A stretch of DNA of 64,000 bases. It comes from Sipunculus nudus. Lineage: Eukaryota; Annelida; Sipuncula; Golfingiida; Sipunculidae. The notes beneath the pieces are model-generated. The model was not told where the DNA came from. It searched no databases and was given only the letters and a program-made list of their open reading frames with translations. The first letter of the stretch is position 1; every line of letters begins with the position of its first letter. This document shows, one piece after another, positions 11,231 through 21,755 of the stretch. The stretch lies in the NCBI GenBank assembly GCA_026874595.1, contig CM049312.1, positions 29,037,456-29,101,455 on the forward strand. Direction: 5' to 3'. Both the position numbers and the translations under genes were made by a program.

Positions 11231-13400
11231 GGTGGAGCTTTAAATGTTAATTGGGACTCGGAGTGTTCAAGTGTCAGAACTGAGATATACTAGTACCTCA
11301 ATCGATTAGCTTGGTTCTTACATAATGACTGTAATTGCTTAGCCTTGATTACATGGGAACTCTATTCCGTCTAATTGCGCTGACATTCACTTCCTATGCA
11401 CAACTTTCTTCAATTAAAGCTCTGATTGGATAACTCATTGAGAGGAATCTTGCTGTGAGACAAGGGTTGAGAGCCAGTTAGAAACCGGGGCCAAGCCCTC
11501 AGCATGGGTTTGGCGGCCCCTCTGCTGAATAGTACCCATAAAGAATTATATACAACAACTCAGAGAATTTTACGTTTGTTGCCCATCCTGGATCAGGTTG
11601 TGATCTCGAAACAACGGAGACAGCGCGACCTAGCGAGATGCTAGAAATACGGATGCAGCGTGTGACTGTCGTTGGCAGCGCGGTCTGACGTGATTCGTAT
11701 GATCTACTTAATATGTAGCGTGGTCTGAAGAGTTTTGGCATCACAGGACCCGTACTGCGCAGTCGTTTACCACCCTCTCAACTATACGTACCTCCATCTT
11801 GATCGAAAAGATCACTCCACCAACAGTCCATCCCTATACGAGGTCAATTACATGTAATGGTTTATTTAAGTTATACGAAACATGATTATATCGAAAATGT
11901 TATACCAAACACACACAAATATATATTTATACATATTGATTTATGTTAAATGTGCGATATGTATATCTTAAAACATTACTATAAAGGTCGTGAAAATAAG
12001 CTACATGCGTTCATGAAAAGTGATAGTCGACATTATGGCATGCGTATAGGGACAAAGATTTATTAAACTGATGTGAGTACCCCCCCCCCCCCCCCCCCCC
12101 ACGCAAATACACAACGTGAAAGGGGTCTTACGCATCATTAAATAAATGTGGACTCTTGAATAATTCTATTAAAAAACACCTTACTCTAAAAAACAAACAA
12201 CTATCCTACAATATTATTGTGACATTTATTTAAGTTTATAAAAAGAGATTTTTTCAACAGAAATTTAAAAAAATGAATATATTTAAATTTATAAAGACGA
12301 ACGGAATATACTATGGAACCAAATCAGAAGGGCCGGTACGTTTTCTATACGGCATTCCGGGTGTGTAAGATGACTGCAAAAAAATATTCATATGGCTAAT
12401 TTCTTCCATGGATGTGTCGTACCGTACACTAAATATCAGTCCGATAAAACAGCCGGGCCAGTATGATGTAATCAAAGGTTTCCAAAATCTCTGGAATTTC
12501 CACATTTTCAAATATTTTAATGGTCATATGAAACTTTTTTTCCGGCCCAGGCCCCATAGGGCCCACAGGATTAAAACCTATATACATAAGCTAACTAACA
12601 TAATTAAAGACAAATGAAACATGTTTTTAATGCACTTTATTGTGCCTTTGGAAACCCCTGGGCCCGAGCCCCAATTAGAGTCTCTTCTTAGCTCTCATGA
12701 TTCAATCTATACAATTTATAACAAAGACAAATCATATATCCACATTTTCAAGGATTTAATTTGCCCTAGGATTCTTGATAGTCGACCCGGGCAGGGTTGT
12801 TCCCATCCTCCTGGTGAAAAGCTAAACATATGTCAGCTATCACAAAGCCAAAAGAGACGTCCTCATTTTTAAGCAATTTCTTATGCCCTCAAAGGAAGCA
12901 CTGAGACGGCTCCTTAGGCTATTTCGGAAATCTCCGGATTAAAAATGTTGATGTCAGCTAATGCAAATAGCAAACGAGGCTAATTTCATCTATTCAGGCG
13001 TTTAACTGTCCACTATATGAAACTCCATTATTCCCCTGGCCGCGGTGAAATACAGCACGAAAGAAAAACGAAACGTTCGCATTTTCAAGTGCCTCATAAA
13101 GGATTCAGTCCTGCTGCTCCCGGGCCCGCTGCCCCCCCCCCCCCCCCACACACACACATTCACACTCCGATAGAGCCTGTCGATAGTTTTGTATATGCGT
13201 ATTCGGTAAACTTTCATTCCCTTTGTTGACATAGCCTCTCATCGTAAAACCAATTACGTCACCTGATCTCAGCAGACAGATTAGCAATTCAAATTAAACG
13301 GCAGTCAGATTACCGAGGACATGGCTACCTGAAACACATCGGTGGAAGCAACATCATCCGTACGTTATTTAGTGTAAATTTCGTGATACAGAAGTGTTTT
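11231..13400. other. Intergenic, no recognised gene
   Basis: Contains C-tracts at 12080-12100 and 13132-13147 and several short open frames on both strands (for example 11499-11744 and 12621-12872). None has a recognisable domain or splice context. Nothing else is supported. Confidence 0.5.
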
Positions 13401-13407
13401 AACCTAA

Positions 13408-13573
13408 GATTTCCTGGGTACGGAATGCGGCATGCGGAATGCAGATAAAAATCAGTATTGACTAAATACATTAAGTATGAATACGAATGCGAGGATACGG
13501 CATGCGGAATGCGTTTCCCGGTAAAACGAATCGCTACATGTAGCGAATTTTGCCGGTTCCGCATGGTATCCAG
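13408..13573. repeat. Short inverted-repeat element, possible MITE
   Basis: The left TCCTGGGTACGGAATGCGGCA pairs imperfectly with the right CCGCATGGTATCCAGGA about 165 bp away. GGCATGCGGAATGC occurs twice inside. A perfect 16-bp palindrome, TCGCTACATGTAGCGA, lies at 13531-13546. No target duplication is obvious. Confidence 0.35.
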
Positions 13574-13799
13574 GAGCAACACATAGAAAACACTGGTCTC
13601 CCAATTAAAGGCATCTGGCGCTTTGACTTTAATTGGTCTAATCAGGCGCTAATCGTACTAAATAAGTGGTATCAGGTTCAATGCTTCTCCAACCCGGGTT
13701 GCGTTGCCAGAGATACAACTGCTGAATCGATGGATCTGACATTATTAAAGCCGCCTATTCACCTGTCTTATAGACTTAGTTTGTGATTTCTGGCTTACA

Positions 13800-14050
13800 T
13801 TGTTTACATATAAATGAGGTAGGTGATCTCTGCTGGGAAAGGTTCTTATAATGTACAAGTGATGGTGGTATGAACTTAATTATTCATATACAACCTGTTG
13901 GTAAAACAGTACATGTGGCTTTGCTGACAGCCTGGAAGAGCATGTAACCTTAGGTGGTTGACTGCAAATGTGCGGATTTTGATAAATCGCTAGTTGTTTT
14001 GTTAAGAATACATGAAGAATCGTTGGTCATTTGCAAAGCTCTGGTTTGTC
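13800..14050 (+). repeat. Dispersed repeat, copy 2
   Basis: The block CATGTAACCTTAGGTGGTTGAC, followed by TGCAAATGTGCGG, matches CATGTAACCTAAGGTGGTTAAT near 17669 inside the GPCR intron. Flanking similarity decays and no ends are visible. Confidence 0.5.
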
Positions 14051-14659
14051 TGGTTTTCCCCCATATGCCCACATTAGTTTTGGTTTGTTTACGACCGGCA
14101 GCCACTATATGCCCCCCCCCATGGTATAAATACTTGGATATGAAAAAAATGACTGCGTGTGAAACGTTGGTTTTTTTACCTTCGTTGTTGCTTATTATAA
14201 TATATTTAAACTTTAATTAAAAGATTTAACGAATTATCCTTATTTAAAAGACTGAGATATCGGAATAGCCCTTTTAACGTACGATATACCCATAGCATGA
14301 AACATACATTGTGAGGGCAAGTTTTGTGACTATAAGTAAGTAATCTAAGTAATCCTGGTCACTACATATGCTCTATCATTCAGGAATTCAATAATATATA
14401 GCTGTATACAAGTGCTAGAACCACTATATGATGGTGAAAGTGTTTAATGATGTAACATGTAATTTATACAAATATTGTTTTATGTGCCTGTGTTCAAGGT
14501 GTCAAATATACATGGGTTGTCGTCCATGGAACTTCCTTGAACGGTGATTCTTGAGATGTTGGAGGAAAATGATGGGTTTTACGTGATCACATCTAATTAC
14601 AGAATCCCTCTCTACCAACGGGCAAGGAATCAGCTGGTTTAATTCGCTGGCACCAGCGC

Positions 14660-14758
14660 TGACGTCACTCAGTGTCACTAATAATTACCTCGAGCGTGAT
14701 ACACCTGCCAGTCGATTCAACTGTTTCGTGGCAGCACAAGTGACCGCACTTATTCAAG
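14660..14758 (+). promoter_or_regulatory. CRE palindrome and candidate 5' UTR exon end
   Basis: A perfect CRE-type palindrome, TGACGTCA, lies at 14660-14667. About 90 bp downstream is a strong donor, TTCAAG|GTAAGAA (exon would end at 14758). A possible acceptor, GTTTCAG, lies at 16722-16728 upstream of the GPCR start codon, so this could be a non-coding first exon. Support is only motif-level, and upstream ATGs between 16729 and 17131 argue against it. Confidence 0.2.
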
Positions 14759-17131
14759 GTAAGAACTTCTTGTTACATAAAACTCACATAGTTGTTGTGC
14801 ATCGTTTAATAATTATTAATTGTCTATAGAAAGAATATTGTCAAACATCGTTATTGTCACATATAAAATATTTGTCTTTAAAAATCAAAAAAGGGGTTTT
14901 TAATGTTCCCCTCGAACTCAAGATATTTGTGCGTATTGTATAATAAGGGTACAACTCATTTTTCATTGTTATGCCGGTCTGTCCTGCATATTTTAATACA
15001 TATTAATTTAATAAAATTTACTTTCACTCACGAACACCCTTTAATTCAAACCTTAGATTGTTTTGCGCTGTTAGACACTGAAACTTTCAAAGGTCTTTTG
15101 GCACAATATGACATATATTTTCTTAAGGATATTTCTTCAGGGTATATTTTTAGACCTGTTCCTTCTACACGTTTATATTTTAGGATCTACTCTTTCTTAA
15201 CGTTTAATTTTCACGACATGTCCTTTCCTAGACGTTTATATTTAACGATACGTTGTTTTTTTTATTATGTGTATAGTGTATGACTTATTCGTTTCGTAAC
15301 TAAATGTCGTTTGGCCTTGAAACATTGCGTAACCCTTCAGTTTCAAATATTACTTTGCCTTTTTGCCTTTCGTAAAAGAGGACATAAGCCCTCGAAAATG
15401 ACAGGGGTTTGTTTTTCACCCAACATATAAAGAGTATAGACAGTTATGTTTTGGTGATACTTATATAATATTAATCAATATATAATATTACTACATGAAC
15501 CATGCACACTTTATAGCACATTCAACACCACTATTTTGTTCATAATGAAAGCCTTTTAAGCTCCCGTTTATCACCGGTACCAACACAAATAATGTAACTG
15601 CTAATTAAGAAACCAAGGCTCCGCGGGTCGTTCCACCTGACATGTTTTACCGGCACGACTATAACAGTACACAAAATTACGGTAAAATAATGGCAGTGTG
15701 ACTGTCAATGTTCATCTGAATAAGGAGATTAAACATTACTATGTAAATAAATTAATGCATACATGCATGGATATAGCCCTGGGAGGTTTAAAACAATAAC
15801 CAGGCGCACGCAGATCCTCTGATAAATACTGAAATGCCATAATGAAACAAACGCACAATTTACTGTGCAGCTAAATTGTGCAGCAGATTAAACCTATTAT
15901 AATTAAGGGTGGGTGAATGTTTAGGGGTTGTTGGAAGTAGAGGTAGGGGGAAGTTGCCGTATTCCCATCCACACCGCACCTGGATATCTGTATATATATA
16001 TACAAAATATATTGTCAATGTTTAATCCAGAGTTAAATTAAAGGTAGAACTAATTGCCTTTAAATGCATTGCTATTTATAATTAAACTGCAAATTCAAAT
16101 GCGTCTTATAAAGTTCAAATGCAAATGCAGTAATATATGAAATTTGTTATATAAAACCCAACAGATTTAGCAATCTCACCGTAACTATATAATCAGATTT
16201 TAGAACACCATAATGCATCCATCACGATGCATTCGTTCTACAACCCATTTCACGTAACCACCGCTTGTTATAGCAAGGTTTGCTTAGCTTCACCAATAAG
16301 CGATTGGTACAGACCAAAGAGAGCGGGGTATCGCATTTAAAGTTTGAAATCCGTGATTTTACGATATTTCATTTTATTGCACAGTTTTTTTGGGTTTTTT
16401 TTAAATATTTTATTCAGGGATTGACCTTGAAGGATTTATTCAATAATATAGCGAACTAATGATAATAATAATTATAATAATAATAACAATAATAATAGAA
16501 GAAGAGAAAATATTGTGATATGTAAGATAATTACTTTGTGTCGCATACAGCAAAATAAATATTCATTAATCTAGTTTTAACCAGATATTCTATACTCAGT
16601 AACTAGAATTTATCTAAAATTTGTCTGTGTTACCATTTTAGCTTTCAGTTCAATCTCTCATATTAGATAAATCAGATTAAATTGCTTGCAGATAATATTT
16701 TTACATATCTTCATATGTACCGTTTCAGGAGGATATATAGAGTAAAGAAAGGTTGGTACGTCAAAACGAAGAATAAAGAGGTCAAGGGACTCTAAAGCAA
16801 TCCTGGATTCCGATTGGAGCATGTACTCCTTGTCATAGGGGGTTTACCGTCCGGTGTTATGGGACTCAGACTGAAGAAACTTGAGAAAATGCTAAGCCAT
16901 GCCACATACGTGAACGAATGTAAGGATCATGGCTATATCATTCTGATCCGAAGGAGCATACCGAGCGAACACCCAGGTAGTTGATCCAAAGGGGACCGAA
17001 GGATCGAAACACCAGATCCTGACGACCAAATAGAATTCCTCGCAATTGTGGTGTTACACATAAACGCCATTGGGTGTTCACATCGTAAATATTACAGACT
17101 GAAAACTTCCTTTTAATTAATAAAGAAAACA
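14759..17131. other. Upstream region of the GPCR, no supported gene
   Basis: AT-rich sequence. A 126-codon open frame at 14903-15283 is rich in F, Y, L and I, has no domain and looks fortuitous. Loose AAT-rich repeats lie at 16460-16500. Confidence 0.5.
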
Positions 17132-19076
17132 ATGGAAAATTTAAGTGCTCCTCTCACAAGTCTTCTTATGAAGGAACCTTCACACGCCATTCCGTATGTT
17201 GTTCTGACTGCTCTCGTCTCCGGTCTCGGGGTGGTCGGCAATTTACTTATCTTGGTAGTGTATCTGTCCAACAAGGAACTGAGGAAGACCGGCAATGAGT
17301 TCATTGTAAACCTGGCCATCAGCGACCTCTGTGTGACGGGATTTGCAAACCCAATGTGTATAATTGGTAAGTTGAGGCTTATTTCAACACAAATAAATGG
17401 AATCGTAAATATACTTACGTGTTGATGTCATATTGTCATAATGTAAACATCTCTGCATATGCCGACACTGCGTTATAACATTGAAGCTATTCATTTTCCT
17501 TTTTTTGTATAATTTTTGTGATTCCTTGCTCATTCTGCGTACAAATTAATGCGCTGTAGGCAATTCCTGTTTAAGAAAAGCTCTAATAACGCCCCTATGA
17601 CGGATTTGTGAGCTTGTTTATCAAGAAGCTGTTAGTAAAACTTCAATGTTGACAAACGGGGATACCATGTAACCTAAGGTGGTTAATTGCATTTATGCGG
17701 AAGCTAAAAGACCACTTTACATATAACTCTGGTATATGGGACCTGCTGCCAGATGTCCAGCCTGAAGGTGTTCGGATTAGCTTAGCGGGACCCCAACGTT
17801 AAATATTCACTTTGATAGAAACAAAATGAACAGCTTGAAAGTGTAGGGATTGGTGTTTTCTGACCTGTTTTTTTTTTATAAGAGATTCAAAAGATTATGT
17901 TTGGGTAATTGACGTCATATATACCAAAAGAGGCTCCTTTAAAATAATTTCATGCAAAATAAGAGTTTAAGTAAAAAAACTACCTTAAAATACTAAATAG
18001 AACATGAAAAATAAGATTTATGCATATTAAGTCTCAGATACTAGTAAATGGGACTCCGTGTTAAAGTTCACAATAAGGTGAGCATCATGGCATAATATTA
18101 ATAATTATTAATATTATAATAAAATGCATAATATGAATAATATGAATACTACTACTACTTCTACGTTTACTTTACTGCTAACAATAATAATAATAAAACT
18201 GATGATGATGATATATATTTATTTCTAGGTGTGGTTGCTGGTGAGGAATTCTTCCAGGATCGTCCTTGGCTGTGTGAACTTACTGCTTGCGTGTGTCTGA
18301 CTGCCTGTTTCTCTGCCCTGCTCAGCCTGACCACTATGACCTTCAACCGCTACCTGTTCGTTTGTCACAAGGGAGTACACAACGTCCTGTTCCGGCGCCG
18401 ATCTGTCAACATAGCCAGCTGTCTGCTACTGTGGGTTGTCGGATTTGGGCTAGAGGTAGGGAATTTTTTAGGCTGGGGAAGGCACGTGTTCGACAAAAAG
18501 TACCATTCGTGTATCTGGGATAGGGTGGCAAGTATGTCATACACTGTCACGGTAGGGCTGCTTATCACATGTCCATTGTTGATAATGTTACTGTCACATA
18601 TTTTAATTTTTCGCCACATCAGACAAGCAAAGTTCAAGATACATGCAAGCCAAACGAATCCTTCAGATAAGATTGCCAAGAAAAAGGCATGGATGGAGAC
18701 TATGAGGTCCAGCAGAGTTTTGCTCATTGTATTCTGTGCAGTTGCCATATGTTGGTCTCCGTATACTATATTAATCTTGATGGATATGGGCGACAAATAC
18801 TCTTTCGAGCTTCATTTGTGGGTAACGTGGCTAGCTCATTTACATTCCGCAGTGAATTTTCCCATCTACTCTGTTACCCAGCGTTCATTTCGATCGGGTC
18901 TCCGGCACTTGGTCAAACGGACCCATACCACCTCAACTGTTTCTCCCAGTCCGCCCGAAAACATTGTGAAAGTTCAGCCCGGGCCATCGCGGGAAACCGT
19001 GTTTCACAAAGTAACGGTAAAAAAACTTGAGGCACGAGGACCCTACTCCCAACCCATCGAACCGGATATTAAATAA
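17132..19076 (+). CDS. Class A GPCR, melatonin-receptor-like, two coding exons
   Basis: Exon 1 is 17132-17366 (donor G|GTAAGT) and exon 2 is 18229-19076 (acceptor TTTCTAG). The intron splits a glycine codon after its first base and falls in TM2. The joined product is 360 residues with seven predicted membrane spans. Visible family landmarks are GN in TM1 (N37), LAISDL in TM2 (D65), C94 at the start of TM3 paired with C173 in ECL2, NRY at 118-120 in place of DRY, P194 in TM5, CWSP at 253-256 in TM6, and NFPIY at 288-292 in TM7. NRY, together with a non-proline residue after the TM7 Asn, recalls melatonin receptors (NRY and NAxxY), although Tre1/moody/GPR84-like receptors also carry NRY. It is expected at the plasma membrane, coupled to a G protein; the ligand is unknown. 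The start codon has A at -3 and G at +4. The short, proline-containing C-tail ends at TAA 19074. Confidence 0.9.
17367..18228 (+). other. GPCR intron (862 bp)
   Basis: GT-AG borders. It contains a dispersed-repeat copy (about 17575-17815) and AT-rich simple sequence with TAA, TAC and GATGAT runs (about 18100-18215) just before the acceptor. Confidence 0.85.
17575..17815 (+). repeat. Dispersed repeat, copy 3 (inside GPCR intron)
   Basis: Carries ACGCCCCTATGACGGAT, TGTTGACAAACGG and CATGTAACCTAAGGTGG in the same order as the copies upstream of the gene (10955-11230 and 13800-14050). Confidence 0.5.
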
Positions 19077-19238
19077 TGAAACAGAAAGGCGCTGTATGCT
19101 TCGAGCGATACCTCCGCCAATAATACAATTTTACTGTAATTGATCCGTGCGAAGTTTATAAAAGGTATTCCATTGCCAATGCCACGTCCCTTTGACAATA
19201 CAAGACGGAAATAGGTCCGGTAGTGTTACTAGAAGACG

Positions 19239-19244
19239 AATAAA
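19239..19244 (+). terminator. Candidate poly(A) signal of the GPCR
   Basis: AATAAA lies about 160 bp after the stop codon. Position fits a 3' UTR; transcript data are needed to confirm use. Confidence 0.4.
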
Positions 19245-20655
19245 CCCAACCATGTAATAGATATAAAATATGAAAAAAATGGCGAGTCTAATTCAATTCC
19301 CCGACTCGAATAATGATATGTGCTGTTTTTGATACCGAATTCATGAAGTAAAAACACTCAAATTTGACCACAGGAGAAAGGTGCATATATTGAAAAATAA
19401 AAAAAAAATACCACAGGAAAAGGTGCATATATCGCAAAATTCCATGCAATGTTAAAGCAATAGTAAAAAGCGTCCGGTTGCATCATAAATGTTCCGTAGA
19501 ACAATTATTTGAGTGGTATGGTCTTGTTATTTATTTAATTATTATTGCACGCAAACATTTCAAGGTTAATGAAAACAAATGAAAAAAGTCCACTTGCACC
19601 ATTATACCATATTTATGGTAATTCACATTAAATACAAGCAAACATTTTCAGGTTAGTGAAAACAAATAAAAACAGGTCCACGTCAATCCTAGAGTTTTAC
19701 CAGAGTCCTTAGAATGATAATTTAATTGATGTGGTCTTGTTATTTAATTCACATTATGCAAGCAGACATTCTAAACAAAACAACGATGTATATATATATA
19801 TATATTTGTTGTCTTGTATCAGATACTAATGAGATATTCACACCTTTTCGCACCGGTAAAAGTGAAGCAGAATTAGACAAATCACCGGATGAGGGAGTGA
19901 TTGACTTGTGCCGTAAGCGTTGTCACCGTCCACAGAACAAAAGCGTTAGCAGGGCACCAGGTGCGCATTTGTTATTACTTCTTGTATAATCGTGCTATGC
20001 GGAAGTCATTTTCTTAATCATATAATATAGTCGCACCAGGATAAAAGTCACGATGAGTTACCCTTACTGTATATATTAAAACAAATGCTAATGTGTCTAT
20101 TACTAAAATAATATAAATTGAATGACAATTAGGCAAGGACATTGACAGATGTATGTGAAATACAAGCCTTTACTATTTATTTTATGACACATAATTAAAT
20201 TGTGTTAAATAGAAACTTCTTAAGTTTGATTCTAAAAAGTGGCCAATTAATGGTCACACTTCATAAACTTTGAATTATGTTGTCATGTTATCTTGTTTTA
20301 CCGGCCTTTTTTGTTTGTAATCGTCCCTACTTGCAAAACACTTTGTCTCATAAAGTGAACACAATAATTGACGAGTTATTAAATGTTTACTGTTAAAAAA
20401 AATAAAAAAAAATAAAAAAATAAAAAAGATAAGAAAATAAAATAAAACAAAATAGTCGCCCCCGGATCGTTTAGTTCATGGCCGCATTCAGTTGCTCTCA
20501 TAATACTGTAAAGCAACTCTTAGTTTCTTGTGGATAAAATTCCTGTGTTCCGAATGCAGTTAGACCGATGCCCAGTGATATCGTTTTGCCAATAATAAAG
20601 CTTAAACAGCAAATAAGTCGTCGTCAAATAAGGGTTAGTAAAGCTTATATGATAA
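19245..20655. other. Intergenic, no recognised gene
   Basis: Holds a short TA run near 19790-19805, an open frame at 19726-19989 without a known domain, and an A-rich AAAAAAAT-type tract at 20394-20450 that could be an old retroposon tail. Confidence 0.5.
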
Positions 20656-20804
20656 ATATTGTAGAAGTATATATGTGTAAATATTTTTTAAATACGTATG
20701 TAAATATTACATACTTTTGAATATTATATGCATGAAATGTTATATGCATGTAAATGTGTTATATATATATAACGAAGAATCAAATGTAGATTTTTGATGA
20801 ACTA

Positions 20805-21012
20805 GGTGGCGTTAAGGACCCAAATACTTCAAACCACCTCTAAAGGCCCCTCGGTTTAGCTCATCCCGGACGAGCCCCCGTATGTTACGTAACATTTTTG
20901 CTTAATGAAATATTTGGCCCGATCCCGGATTCGAATCCATGTCGGTGAGGTACATATCCGGCGTACCGTTTTGCTAGAAAAGCAAGCTTCACTAACGAGA
21001 CAATTCGGCCAG
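20805..21012 (-). repeat. tRNA-derived SINE-like repeat, copy 1
   Basis: On the minus strand an A-box-like TAGCAAAACGGTA (about 20966-20978) lies roughly 40 bp before a B-box-like GGATTCGAATCC (20927-20938), the arrangement of a tRNA-type Pol III promoter. No complete tRNA fold is evident, so it is a SINE-like copy rather than a tRNA gene. A sister copy lies at 43319-43533. Confidence 0.6.
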
Positions 21013-21755
21013 CTAATATTATATATATATATATATATAATTCTTTGAATACCATTATTTAAAAATGGTTCTTTCCATAGCTACCTTTAGAAGGAACTAT
21101 TTCATGAATTTTGAACAGGCCTGCAAGTCAAAATTCACCTTTGCCAAAAATTGCACCCGCCAATAATTTTGTGTTGCTCTTTGCGTAAAGATGGAGCATA
21201 TGGAGTCAATTACGTGACTGATTCAGTTGCTTCGTTCATGATTCCGAAATAGCTGGTAGAGCGGCCCGGCAGGGCAAGGTAGAATGCCTCTTCTACCTTA
21301 GAATGCCTTGCTCATAGGAAAATGGGTACCATTTGTGCAAATGCTATGGATTTCTAAGTTAATGCAAATTAGTATGGTTCAGTTATTAATAAACGGAAAG
21401 TTTTGAAATAATTAAACATGAATGTTTTTTGCACATCGCTTTTTTTCTTTTAACACTAAATATCACCGATAGTGATGAGAGTAATTGTTTTCATATTTTA
21501 TGTTGTTTAGTGGTTGCTGTATGAAAAACACAAAATGTACTCACTCAGATTATAATTTATTTATTTGCATTGTGATGTTATTTTTCATTTTGAGATAACA
21601 TATGGATATTTTTATATAATTTCTTTGTATATCTATATTCATAAAACAATCTAAGATCTGTGACACTTGTATTTTCGGATTAATATTATCTTTTTTCTAC
21701 TGTTTATAGTAATATGGCAGTTACATTCTGAGAAGGTATAAACTATTCCGTTTTT

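Noticed and set aside
14903-15283. 126-codon open frame upstream of the GPCR
   Set aside because: AT-driven composition rich in F, Y, I and L, no domain, no splice or promoter context.
20927-20978. Functional tRNA gene on the minus strand
   Set aside because: A and B boxes are present but a full acceptor stem and cloverleaf could not be formed; two copies are embedded in longer repeat sequence, so SINE-like is the better call.
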